In this document: in pieces, positions 1-7,029 of the stretch
Layout: each line of letters starts with the position of its first letter
Position numbering within the stretch: position 1 is the stretch's first letter
Program-made: the position numbers and the translations under genes
The notes under the pieces: model-generated
What the model was told of the DNA's origin: nothing
Seen by the model: the letters and a program-made list of their open reading frames with translations, nothing else
The model's database searches: none
Assembly: GCA_020350905.1 (NCBI GenBank)
Contig: CP070843.1
Location: 980,955 to 988,276 of the forward strand
Reading direction: 5' to 3'
DNA length: 7,322 nt
Origin: Deltaproteobacteria bacterium
GTDB lineage: Bacteria; Desulfobacterota; Syntrophobacteria; BM002

Positions 1-1278
1 CATTCTTGGAAACGGAATAGCTTCGCGTAGATGTTTGATGCCGCAAATCCAGGCTACGGTGCGCTCAATTCCAAGACCAAAGCCTGAGTGGGGTACCGAG
101 CCATAGCGTCGTAGATCAAGATACCACTCGAAGGGCTCTCGGGGCAGATCGTGCTGCGCCAGTCTCTCCAAAAGCTTGTTGTAGTCGTCTTCTCTCTGAG
201 AACCGCCAATAATCTCTCCATAACCCTCAGGCGCCAGCACATCAACACAGAGGGCTAGGGCAGGCTTATCTGGATCACTTTTCATATAAAAAGCTTTGGT
301 TTGCAATGGATAGTGGGTGATCATTACGGGTCGGTCGAACTGTTCTGAAATGAGAGTATCCTCGGTGGCGCCAAAATCTTCACCCCACTCGTGGTCAATG
401 CCGTTTTGTCGCAAGAGATCCAGGGCTTCATCGTACGTTATTCGCGGAAAGGGAGGTAGGACCGACTCGAGTTCACTTTGCTCACGCCTCAAAACCTCGA
501 GTTCCTCTCTTTTATGGGTGAGGACCGAATCGACCAAGTGGCTTACCAGTTGTTCTGCCAGAGAGAGAATATCCTCCAACTCGGCGAAGGCCGCCTCTGG
601 TTCCAGCATCCAGAATTCGGTAAGGTGCCTGCGGGTTTTGGACTTCTCCGCTCTGAATGTGGGGCCAAGAGTGTAGACTTTGCCAAAAGCCATGGCACCA
701 GCCTCGGCATATAGTTGGCCGCTTTGAGATAGGTAGGCTTTTTCATCGTAAAAATAATCGGTTTCAAAAAGAGTGGTGGTGCCTTCACAGGCAGCGGGCG
801 TAAGGATGGGAGCATCGAAGAGGATGAATCCCTCTCGGTTCAGATACTCCCGAGCCGCTTCAATAACCTGGCTGCGGATTCGCAGAATTGCGTGTTGCTT
901 GGCAGAGCGAAGCCAGAGATGGCGATGGTCCAACAAGAATGCTGGTCCATGTTCTTTGGGGGTGATGGGATAATCTTCAGCAACCTGGACAACGGTAATA
1001 TCGCTCACCTGCAATTCGTAACCACCGGGAGATCTGGTGTCTGCGTGGACGGTGCCGTTGACCACCAAAGAGGACTCTTGCGTCAAGGTATCGGTGAGGG
1101 CAAAGGTAGCAAGGCTCACCTCGTCTTTCACCACCACAGCCTGGATGGTGCCGGTTCCATCTCTGATGAGGAGAAAGCGGACCTTGCCGCTTGACCGTTT
1201 GCTGTAGAGCCAACCACGGATGGTCACCATCTGATCAACAAACTGGCCAATTGTATCAACGGTGGTAGTTTGGACCAT
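1..1278 (-). CDS. asnS: Asparaginyl-tRNA synthetase, 3' end cut by window edge
   Basis: Cytoplasmic class IIb synthetase that charges tRNA-Asn with asparagine using ATP. I translated it from ATG at 1278-1276, giving 426 residues with no stop up to position 1. Residues about 14-105 form the N-terminal OB-fold anticodon-binding domain (VTIRGWLYSKR, then LLIRDGTGTIQAVV). The catalytic domain follows, with class II motif 2 at 208-226 (FRAE, RRHLTEF, WMLEPE) and motif 3 at about 397-406 (HSGFGLGIER). DVLAPEGYGEIIGGSQRE at about 360-377 is typical of AsnRS. The visible end, REAIPFPRM, is the usual AsnRS C-terminus, so only a few residues should be missing. WMLEPE and AIPFPR favour AsnRS over the related archaeal-type AspRS. 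A GGAGAG sequence six bases upstream supports the start. It is the last visible gene of the mfd-isomerase-asnS run and starts 58 bases after the isomerase stop. No T-box leader is visible. Confidence 0.97.
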   Translation of the reverse strand, partial: MVQTTTVDTIGQFVDQMVTIRGWLYSKRSSGKVRFLLIRDGTGTIQAVVVKDEVSLATFALTDTLTQESSLVVNGTVHADTRSPGGYELQVSDITVVQVAEDYPITPKEHGPAFLLDHRHLWLRSAKQHAILRIRSQVIEAAREYLNREGFILFDAPILTPAACEGTTTLFETDYFYDEKAYLSQSGQLYAEAGAMAFGKVYTLGPTFRAEKSKTRRHLTEFWMLEPEAAFAELEDILSLAEQLVSHLVDSVLTHKREELEVLRREQSELESVLPPFPRITYDEALDLLRQNGIDHEWGEDFGATEDTLISEQFDRPVMITHYPLQTKAFYMKSDPDKPALALCVDVLAPEGYGEIIGGSQREDDYNKLLERLAQHDLPREPFEWYLDLRRYGSVPHSGFGLGIERTVAWICGIKHLREAIPFPRM

Positions 1279-1280
1279 GG

Positions 1281-1331
1281 AAACTCTCCGATCTAAGCGA
1301 TTGGCCAAAGATAGAATCATTCTCAGAGTTT
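1281..1331 (-). repeat. Inverted repeat spanning the isomerase-asnS gap
   Basis: AAACTCT (1281-1287) and AGAGTTT (1325-1331) are complementary over seven bases and 37 bases apart. On the minus-strand mRNA the downstream arm overlaps the asnS GGAGAG ribosome binding site. The rest of the gap shows no terminator, and the loop is large, so chance is quite possible. Confidence 0.3.
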
Positions 1332-1336
1332 GACCC

Positions 1337-2344
1337 TCACCGCTTCTGAGTCTGTTGGTCGGTCTCATCGACAATCTTCACGTACGAGCGTTCCCGCAAA
1401 CTGCTCAACCATTCCCTGTATCTGAATTCAACTTCTCTTTTGTAGAGCAAATTCCGAATACTTTCCCGAACTTCATCCAATGCCTTGGGAGGACTTCTGT
1501 CCACCTCGGTGACTTTAATAATGTGTATACCTCTGGTGGTTTCTATGTCCGGGCTGACTTCGCCAGCCTTCAAATTCTCGACTGCGGCCTCGAGAACGGG
1601 CTCAAGTTCGCCTGGGGCGAAGTAACCCATGTCTCCTCCCGCCTCCGCTCCGGGACCTTGACTATAGTTCTTAGCCAGCAAGCCAAAGTCAACTCCAGCT
1701 CGCACACGTTCTAGGATCTGTTGGGCCAGGTCACGTAAGCGAGCTCGCTCCTCCGGAGTGTCGTCGGAATAGTAGGGCAGGTAAATGTCCTGGATACGCC
1801 ACCGTTCCTGTTTCTCGAATTCATAGATATGGTCCTGATAGTAAGCCTCCACCATCTCGTCGGTGATTACGGTTTTACTTTGAACCTCGCGGCTGACAAG
1901 CTTTCTTTGTTCCAGACCCTCCTTGATTTGCTGGCGAAGGTCCGTTATCGTTCTATCTTCCTTGCGAAGTTCGGCTTCCAGGGATTCCCGGCTAAGATGG
2001 TTTTCTTTCATGATTCTGGCAATCGTCTCATCTACTTCCTCTTCACTCACGGAAATTTTTAGTCGGGAGATCTCTTGGGAGGCCAAACGTTCATCAATAA
2101 GACGATTCAGCATAGTGTGTCGCATCTCTTCCAGGGACAGCTCTTGCTCACGAAGGAAAGGATTTTTCTGCCGGGCAGCTACCAGCGCGTTTGTCCTTTC
2201 ATTGAGCTCACTCAGGGTAATAATGTCGTCATTCACGTAGGCAATGATTCGGTCTACGAGCTCCGCAGCCGGCCCAAAAGAGGGCAGAATACCTCCCAGC
2301 AGTAGAAACAGCGACAAATTAAGAATCCAACTTCTCCAGCGCAC
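1337..2344 (-). CDS. SurA/PrsA-type periplasmic peptidyl-prolyl cis-trans isomerase (parvulin foldase)
   Basis: Predicted exported chaperone of 335 residues that helps envelope or outer-membrane proteins fold by isomerising X-Pro bonds. It starts at GTG (2344-2342) with a weak purine-rich GGAAAGAG upstream. Residues 1-27 look like a Sec signal peptide: Arg2 and Arg4, a hydrophobic core at about 6-20, and a likely cleavage after PAA at 25-27. Residues 29-50 (LVDRIIAYVNDDIITLSELNER) match the opening of SurA N-terminal domains, followed by a helical, charge-rich region to about 178. One parvulin (PpiC) domain spans about 182-283, with GGDMGYF at 236-242 and the closing strand GIHIIKVTEV at 272-281. 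A C-terminal helix ends the protein. E. coli SurA is longer (428 residues) and has two parvulin domains; this protein has one, so a strict surA name is not certain. No lipobox cysteine is seen, so it is probably soluble in the periplasm. Confidence 0.92.
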   Translation of the reverse strand: MRWRSWILNLSLFLLLGGILPSFGPAAELVDRIIAYVNDDIITLSELNERTNALVAARQKNPFLREQELSLEEMRHTMLNRLIDERLASQEISRLKISVSEEEVDETIARIMKENHLSRESLEAELRKEDRTITDLRQQIKEGLEQRKLVSREVQSKTVITDEMVEAYYQDHIYEFEKQERWRIQDIYLPYYSDDTPEERARLRDLAQQILERVRAGVDFGLLAKNYSQGPGAEAGGDMGYFAPGELEPVLEAAVENLKAGEVSPDIETTRGIHIIKVTEVDRSPPKALDEVRESIRNLLYKREVEFRYREWLSSLRERSYVKIVDETDQQTQKR

Positions 2345-2428
2345 GTCTCTTTCCAGATAACACTGGCCAAGTTGATCTAACTACCCGACCTTAAAACAAA
2401 AAGCTAATAAAATTAAATTGATAACATG

Positions 2429-5400
2429 TTACTTTAAGTTGTGCAAGAGCTTTTTCAACTTGGTGATTGACTCTACCACGTCGTGGGTGGGGCTGCTGAA
2501 ATAGAGACGGTGTTCCGGGGTAAGACGCAAGTGCTTTGGCTCAGCTGCAACCAAGCTGGTTAGTCTATCCAAGTCTATTTCGGGATTTTCAGAAAAGGTA
2601 AGGACATACTCGCCATTCACCGCATCCAACCGTTTCACCCACAACCGACGCAAGAGCAGCTTCAGATTCAGCAGTACGAGTAGATGGGAAGTCTCTTCAG
2701 GCAGAGGACCAAATCGATCCCGCAGTTCTTCTTTTATATCTGCGAGAGAGCTTTCATCGCTGGCACTGGCGAGGCGCTTATATGTGTTCAATCGCTGGCT
2801 GCTGTTGGTAATATATGTTTCGGGAAGATGGGCCGCCAGGTTGAGGTGAACCTCCGGTTCTGCCGGCTCCCTAGCAGTTTCTCCCTTGAGTTGGGTAATG
2901 GCCTTTTCCATGAGGTGCACGTACATCTCATAACCTACTGCAGCAATGTGACCAGATTGGGCGGCCCCAAGAATATTGCCTCCACCTCTGATCTGCAAGT
3001 CGTTGAGAGCTATCTTGAAACCGGAGCCAAGTTCGGTGAAATTCATAAGGGCCAGTAACCTCCTCTGGGCCTGCCGGGTGACCAGGTGTTCACCCGGAAT
3101 GAGCAGGTAAGCATAGGCCTGTTTTGAAGATCTACCTACCCTACCGCGGAGCTGATAGATCTGTGCCAAGCCGAACTTATCGGCCCGGTTAATAAAAATT
3201 GTGTTTGCGGCAGGGATGTCTAAACCTGACTCGATAATTGTAGTGCAGACGAGCACATCAATGCGGTGGTGGATGAAATCTAGCATGACCTGCTCTAGTT
3301 CTCGTTCTCGGAGCTGCCCATGCGCTACCGCCACTATTATTTCAGGCAATAGTTCCTGAATGTAATTGGCCATCCGATAGATAGTTTTGACGTCGTTATG
3401 GACAAAAAATACCTGTCCCCCGCGCTCCTTCTCTTGACGGACGGCTTCCTTAATGACGAGGTCGTCGAAGGAGCATATTCTGGTCTCAATGGCTCTACGG
3501 TCCTCAGGCGGGGTGTCAATGAGGCTCAGATCACGAATTCCTGTGAGTGACATGTGCAAGGTGCGGGGAATGGGAGTGGCAGTTAAGGTCAGGACATCGA
3601 CCTCAGCCCGAAGCTGTTTGATCCGTTCTTTGTGTCGCACGCCGAATCGATGCTCTTCGTCGATAATAAGCAAGCCCAGATCTTTGAAGACCACATCTCG
3701 TTGGAGTAATCTGTGGGTGCCGATAATAATATCAACAAGGCTGTTCTGCAGGTCCGCAAGGATCTTTTTTTGTTCCGCTCTTCCTTTAAAACGGCTCAAC
3801 ACTTCCAGGAAGACGGGGTAACCATCCAGCCGTTGCTTAAAGGTGAGGTAGTGTTGTTCTGCGAGAACCGTGGTGGGTACAAGTATCGCCACCTGCTTTC
3901 CGTCCATTACTGCCTTGAAAGCAGCGCGAAGCGCTACTTCAGTCTTACCAAAGCCGACATCACCACAAATGAGCCGGTCCATGCACCTATGCCGCTGCAT
4001 ATCAGCAAGGACGTCTTCTATTGCTATCTGCTGATCCGGAGTTTCTTCGTAAGGAAAGGTGGCCTCGAATTCACGAAAAGAACTGTCCGGTGGAGAGAAA
4101 GTTATTGCTTGCTTAATGTGACGCAGGGCATAAATGTGCAGTAGTTCCTGTGCTACTTTCTGGATTGAGTCCTGAACACGTTTTCGAGTGGAGGCCCAGC
4201 GCTGTCCCCCGAGTTTGTCCACTCGAGGCTGGTAGCCCTCGACACCGATGTATTTCTGCACCCTATCCAAGCGGTCAACGGGAAGATAAAGGAGGTCACC
4301 GTCCTGGTATTCCACTAAGAGGAAATCATTTGAGTGCTCGTTGATTTTCAGGTGGACCAGCCCTTTATAAATACCAATTCCGTGGTCCAGATGAACAACA
4401 AAGTCATCAGTCTGAAGGTCAGCAAATGTAGCCAGAAATGAACCGATTTCAGGAGGGTGGGCCCGGTGCCGACGGGGCTTCTCACCATACAGCTCTGTTT
4501 CGGTGACAACGGCCAAACCCTCATCCGGCCACAGAAACCCCATGGGGAGGTGACCCACCACAATCTTGGTAACCGGAGCTCGAAAAGAAAGCTGCCCAAA
4601 GGGTTCCAAACTGAATTGGGCGTCCACTCCATAATCAGTAAGCAGGTCTTCCACCCGGCGACCCTGTTCTGCTGTACGACAAACCAGGAATGGGCTCATC
4701 CCAGATTTTTGCCACTGTTGGAGCCTTTGAGCCAATGGTTCTAGCAACCGTTGGCGCTGCTGATGATCTTGAATTTTCTGCTGCAGCCCCCTGTGATCCC
4801 CTAGGCGGAAGTGGAGAACTGCCGAACTTTTACCATCATAAGCACGCTCCACTGGGAGACTGGACTGTAGGATTTGAGGGAAGGACTCAAGCGATGTATC
4901 TATTTCCGCCTCATTGAGCAAGTAGGTTTCCGGGGAAAGAGTCCAGCGGGAGTTCTGACGAGCAACATCCCGGTCTCGGTCAGCTTGTTCTAAAAGCTCG
5001 GCCGCCGTCTTTTTGATACTACCTGAGTTGCTCTGCACCACGAGGGTTGATAGGGGCAGGTAATGGAAGAGAGTCTCGAGTCTGTCATAATAGAGCGGCA
5101 GTAGCTGCTCAATGCCGGGGAAGTGGCCCAAGCCTTTCACACGTTCCTGCCAGAGCTCCAGGTCGCCGAGCAACGTGCCTTCCTTCTCCAGAGCCTCTTT
5201 TAACAACGAAGCAGCCCGTTGCTGCCGAGAGGTAGTGAGCAGTACTTCGTGGGCTGGCACTATGATCACATCATCTAGGTGTTCACTGGATCGCTGGCTG
5301 GCTGGACTGAAGAACCGAATTGACTCTAAAATCTCATCAAAAAACTCCAAACGCAGGGGTTGGGGGTAAAGCGGAGTGTAGAGGTCAACGATGTCGCCAC

Positions 5401-5995
5401 GTACGCTGAGATCACCCACTTCCTCCACCAAATCGGTCCGGTAATAGCCGATGGAAACCAAGTGGGATATGAGCTCTTCCCACTGTATCTCTTCTCTTAA
5501 AACCAGATATCTGCTGGCGTCCATGCAGTGTCGACGAGGCAAAACCTTTTCCATTACTGCTTGGGCCGGTGCCACAATGATTTTTGCTTGACTGCTGGCT
5601 GCAGATGCGTAGAGAACTGCGAGTCGCTGAGCTTGTACATCAGGAGCGACAAAGGGTTCCGCTGGCATGCGGCGATTGGCTGTGGGAAAAAGCCAAAGGG
5701 GACATTCCAGGGGGTCCCCCCGCCACTGTTTAGCAAGGCCGAGAAAGAATGAGAGGCTTTGATGAGCTTCCCAGGCTTGTTTCGGCGAGGCGGTAATCAA
5801 CAGCAGCGTCCGTTTCAGGCCTGGAAGCATGCGTGCGAGCCCATAATAGAGTCCCCATTGGCTTAGGCCCTGGGCAAAAATCTTCCGGCTGCCCCTGACA
5901 ATGGCAGCGGCCAGATCTTCAAGACGAGCACCACCAACCAGGTGTTGCCAGTCGTCAGCCAGCGGTACTTCGGTGGGGGTGTTGTCCTGTAACAT
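2429..5995 (-). CDS. mfd: Transcription-repair coupling factor Mfd
   Basis: DNA translocase that pushes or removes RNA polymerase stalled at lesions and recruits UvrA for nucleotide excision repair. From ATG at 5995-5993 it has 1188 residues, close to the usual Mfd size (E. coli 1148). Residue numbers below use this start. The N-terminal UvrB-like module includes RRMPAEPF at about 108-115 and VGDLSVRGDIVDLYTP near 193-208. The RNA polymerase interaction domain lies at about 525-600, with the hallmark YLPVDRLDRVQKYIG near 570-584. The RecG-like motor has Walker A GDVGFGKT (678-685), DEEH (779-782), LTATPIPRT (804-812), IESGLDIP (921-928) and arginine-finger motif QLRGRVGR (948-955). RGGGNILG (1003-1010) belongs to the translocation region, and the inhibitory D7 domain covers about 1046-1180. 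All key motor residues are present. An in-frame TTG at 6037 would add 14 residues but has no convincing ribosome binding site; the ATG has GGAG eleven bases upstream, which is long. The start is therefore unsettled. Confidence 0.98.
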   Translation of the reverse strand: MLQDNTPTEVPLADDWQHLVGGARLEDLAAAIVRGSRKIFAQGLSQWGLYYGLARMLPGLKRTLLLITASPKQAWEAHQSLSFFLGLAKQWRGDPLECPLWLFPTANRRMPAEPFVAPDVQAQRLAVLYASAASSQAKIIVAPAQAVMEKVLPRRHCMDASRYLVLREEIQWEELISHLVSIGYYRTDLVEEVGDLSVRGDIVDLYTPLYPQPLRLEFFDEILESIRFFSPASQRSSEHLDDVIIVPAHEVLLTTSRQQRAASLLKEALEKEGTLLGDLELWQERVKGLGHFPGIEQLLPLYYDRLETLFHYLPLSTLVVQSNSGSIKKTAAELLEQADRDRDVARQNSRWTLSPETYLLNEAEIDTSLESFPQILQSSLPVERAYDGKSSAVLHFRLGDHRGLQQKIQDHQQRQRLLEPLAQRLQQWQKSGMSPFLVCRTAEQGRRVEDLLTDYGVDAQFSLEPFGQLSFRAPVTKIVVGHLPMGFLWPDEGLAVVTETELYGEKPRRHRAHPPEIGSFLATFADLQTDDFVVHLDHGIGIYKGLVHLKINEHSNDFLLVEYQDGDLLYLPVDRLDRVQKYIGVEGYQPRVDKLGGQRWASTRKRVQDSIQKVAQELLHIYALRHIKQAITFSPPDSSFREFEATFPYEETPDQQIAIEDVLADMQRHRCMDRLICGDVGFGKTEVALRAAFKAVMDGKQVAILVPTTVLAEQHYLTFKQRLDGYPVFLEVLSRFKGRAEQKKILADLQNSLVDIIIGTHRLLQRDVVFKDLGLLIIDEEHRFGVRHKERIKQLRAEVDVLTLTATPIPRTLHMSLTGIRDLSLIDTPPEDRRAIETRICSFDDLVIKEAVRQEKERGGQVFFVHNDVKTIYRMANYIQELLPEIIVAVAHGQLRERELEQVMLDFIHHRIDVLVCTTIIESGLDIPAANTIFINRADKFGLAQIYQLRGRVGRSSKQAYAYLLIPGEHLVTRQAQRRLLALMNFTELGSGFKIALNDLQIRGGGNILGAAQSGHIAAVGYEMYVHLMEKAITQLKGETAREPAEPEVHLNLAAHLPETYITNSSQRLNTYKRLASASDESSLADIKEELRDRFGPLPEETSHLLVLLNLKLLLRRLWVKRLDAVNGEYVLTFSENPEIDLDRLTSLVAAEPKHLRLTPEHRLYFSSPTHDVVESITKLKKLLHNLK

Positions 5996-6084
5996 TAACG
6001 GCAGTACTCCACAGACTGGAAACGATATTGTCGTCAACCATTTCTTGACCGACTCTAATCAAAATGTGAGAAGGATACCGATCA

Positions 6085-6097
6085 GCCTGGAACAGGC
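6085..6097. repeat. 13-base interrupted palindrome between mfd and bioY
   Basis: GCCTG, then GAA, then CAGGC: two perfect five-base arms around a three-base centre. It lies in the divergent region, 102 bases from the proposed mfd ATG and 123 from the bioY start. A protein-binding operator is possible, but it does not match the BirA, LexA or other consensus sites I know. Confidence 0.4.
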
Positions 6098-6158
6098 AGA
6101 GAAACTAACTCATTTACCGGGCAAAAGCAAGAGAGTTGGTACAAGAAAAGGTTTTCTC

Positions 6159-6187
6159 CTGGCATTGACAGCGTTATTCTTTACTAT
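6159..6187 (+). promoter_or_regulatory. bioY: Candidate sigma-70-type promoter for bioY
   Basis: CTGGCA (6159-6164) and TACTAT (6182-6187) are separated by 17 bases; each matches the consensus at four of six positions. A perfect TTGACA lies at 6165-6170, but the TATAAT-like options downstream of it give spacers of 14 (TATCTA, 6185-6190) or 16 (a poor TCTAGG). One of these should start transcription near 6194-6200, just ahead of the bioY ribosome binding site. This is motif matching by eye, and which hexamers are used is open. Confidence 0.35.
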
Positions 6188-6209
6188 CTAGGGTTACCTG
6201 AGCTTAGCA

Positions 6210-6215
6210 GGAGGA
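6210..6215 (+). promoter_or_regulatory. bioY: Strong Shine-Dalgarno sequence deciding the bioY GTG start
   Basis: GGAGGA ends about five bases before GTG at 6220. It is the best ribosome binding site in the window and fixes the non-ATG start of bioY. Confidence 0.8.
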
Positions 6216-6219
6216 TTCT

Positions 6220-6807
6220 GTGGTTGCAGAGACGCAAAAAAAGAGATGGCTGAGTGCTCGTGAGCTGAGCTTAATTGCTCTTTTTGCAGCCTTCACTGGC
6301 ATTGGTGGCTTCATTCGAGTTCCCATTCCTTTTGTGCCGCTTACCTTGCAGACGCTGATGGTCATGTTTTCCGGCGTGATTTTGGGAGGACGGCTGGCCG
6401 CTCTCAGTCAGCTAGTCTACATCCTGGTAGGGTTGATGGGCATTCCGATTCTTGCCCATGGGGGTGGACCTGGCTATGTGTTACAACCCACCTTTGGTTA
6501 CCTGTTGGGTTTTATCTGTGGAGCCTATGTCATAGGCTGTTTCACTGAAAAGCGAAACCCCTTGACTCGCTCTTTCCTCTTTGTAGCTCTGGTGGTCGGT
6601 ACCATAGCAATATACATTCCGGGAGTAAGCGTTCTTTATCTCAATTTGAATTTTATTCAACAAAAGGCTGTTTCGCTCGGTACAGCCATGAACATAGGAT
6701 GTCTTGTGGTTCTGCCCGGAGACTTGATCAAGATTGGCGTAGTGCTCTACTTCGGCCCCCTCCTGCGCCAAAAAATCCAGATGTCTAAAGTGAATCTTTC
6801 TGATTGA
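6220..6807 (+). CDS. bioY: BioY family biotin transporter (ECF substrate-binding component)
   Basis: Integral inner-membrane protein of 195 residues that binds biotin for uptake. It starts at GTG (6220-6222), supported by a strong GGAGGA five bases upstream. The PIPFVPLTLQTLMVM stretch (35-49) and GGRLAALSQLVYILVGLMGIP (56-76) are the classic BioY signature, followed by TFGYLLGFICGAYVIG (91-106). About six membrane segments can be drawn: roughly 15-33, 41-58, 61-78, 88-107, 117-139 and 155-180. PGDLIK at 166-171 matches the conserved late segment of the family, whose Asp and Lys are likely to contribute to the biotin site (inferred from the family). No EcfT or EcfA energising genes are next to it, so it is either a solitary BioY or uses a shared ECF module elsewhere. 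No biotin-synthesis gene is adjacent and I see no BirA operator upstream. It is transcribed divergently from mfd. Confidence 0.95.
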   Translation: MVAETQKKRWLSARELSLIALFAAFTGIGGFIRVPIPFVPLTLQTLMVMFSGVILGGRLAALSQLVYILVGLMGIPILAHGGGPGYVLQPTFGYLLGFICGAYVIGCFTEKRNPLTRSFLFVALVVGTIAIYIPGVSVLYLNLNFIQQKAVSLGTAMNIGCLVVLPGDLIKIGVVLYFGPLLRQKIQMSKVNLSD

Positions 6808-6881
6808 CTGGCCCTTGGACTCCATAAGACGTGAAACTCCCAAAAATCCTTGCTATTTCAGCACGTTTGTAGTAGTAGAGT

Positions 6882-6907
6882 GCCAACTCTGGGCCGCGAC
6901 CGTTGGC
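6882..6907 (+). repeat. Inverted repeat in the bioY-selA gap
   Basis: GCCAAC (6882-6887) and GTTGGC (6902-6907) are perfectly complementary over six bases around a 14-base GC-rich loop. No T tract follows, so it is not a typical terminator. It could be an RNA leader element or chance. Confidence 0.35.
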
Positions 6908-6984
6908 GGATTCATGAAATATCCGGGCTAGAAGAAAGAGAAGGCTGTTTTTCGGGTTCTGTATAGTTGACTGTCCTTCCCTAT

Positions 6985-7013
6985 GATCGGTTACGAGTTC
7001 GGCCGATTTTTTT
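6985..7013 (+). terminator. Weak terminator-like hairpin with T7 tract just before selA
   Basis: GATCGGTT (6985-6992) can pair with GGCCGATT (7001-7008) around an eight-base loop. Five pairs are Watson-Crick (ATCGG with CCGAT) and three are G-U. Seven T follow at 7007-7013. This resembles a rho-independent terminator but with a modest stem. It could end bioY transcripts or act as an attenuator in the selA leader. The selA ribosome binding site begins only six bases after the T tract, which leaves no room for a selA promoter between them. Confidence 0.45.
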
Positions 7014-7018
7014 CGGAT

Positions 7019-7022
7019 GGAG
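7019..7022 (+). promoter_or_regulatory. selA: Shine-Dalgarno sequence supporting the selA GTG start
   Basis: GGAG with a seven-base spacer to GTG at 7030. This spacing is better than that of the AAGGA (7046-7050) directly before the alternative in-frame ATG at 7051. Confidence 0.65.
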
Positions 7023-7029
7023 TGTTATA

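Larger units (their letters stand above)
6808..7029 (+). other. Non-coding gap between bioY and selA
   Basis: A 222-base stretch with no credible coding frame and no recognisable tRNA. No strong promoter is evident: TTGACT at 6967-6972 lacks a good partner, while TATAGT (6962-6967) and TATGAT (6982-6987) lack good -35 boxes. It contains a hairpin at 6882-6907 (GCCAAC with GTTGGC), a smaller one overlapping it at 6861-6883 (GCAC with GTGC), and the terminator-like stem listed separately. If selA has its own promoter it is most likely in this gap. Confidence 0.5.

Noticed and set aside
317..1194. Plus-strand and alternate-frame open frames over asnS (for example 317-676, 892-1194)
   Set aside because: They lie opposite a continuous, motif-rich asnS frame and their translations show no recognisable domain.
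1..1278. Archaeal-type or non-discriminating AspRS instead of AsnRS
   Set aside because: The WMLEPE segment and the AIPFPR ending fit AsnRS, whereas AspRS normally has a different acidic segment and a LFPRD-like ending.
1279..1336. T-box leader controlling asnS
   Set aside because: The gap is only 58 bases and lacks the T-box sequence and a terminator.
2684..5752. Several plus-strand open frames opposite mfd, up to 143 codons (3713-4144)
   Set aside because: All are antisense to well-conserved Mfd motifs, and their translations are low-complexity or featureless.
6066..6191. Small plus-strand frame of about 41 codons ending in a hydrophobic tail, upstream of bioY
   Set aside because: It would need a GTG start with no ribosome binding site and it overlaps the likely bioY promoter; the longer version runs antisense into mfd.
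6130..6200. Possible BirA (biotin repressor) operator near TTGGTACAA and GGTT
   Set aside because: I could not find two inverted half-sites of the TTGT-AACC type at the expected spacing.
6481..6843. Minus-strand 120-codon open frame opposite bioY
   Set aside because: It is opposite the conserved BioY frame and its translation has no recognisable feature.
6808..7029. tRNA-Sec (selC) or another tRNA before selA
   Set aside because: There is no acceptor-stem pairing, no T-loop GTTCGA motif and no UCA anticodon arm.
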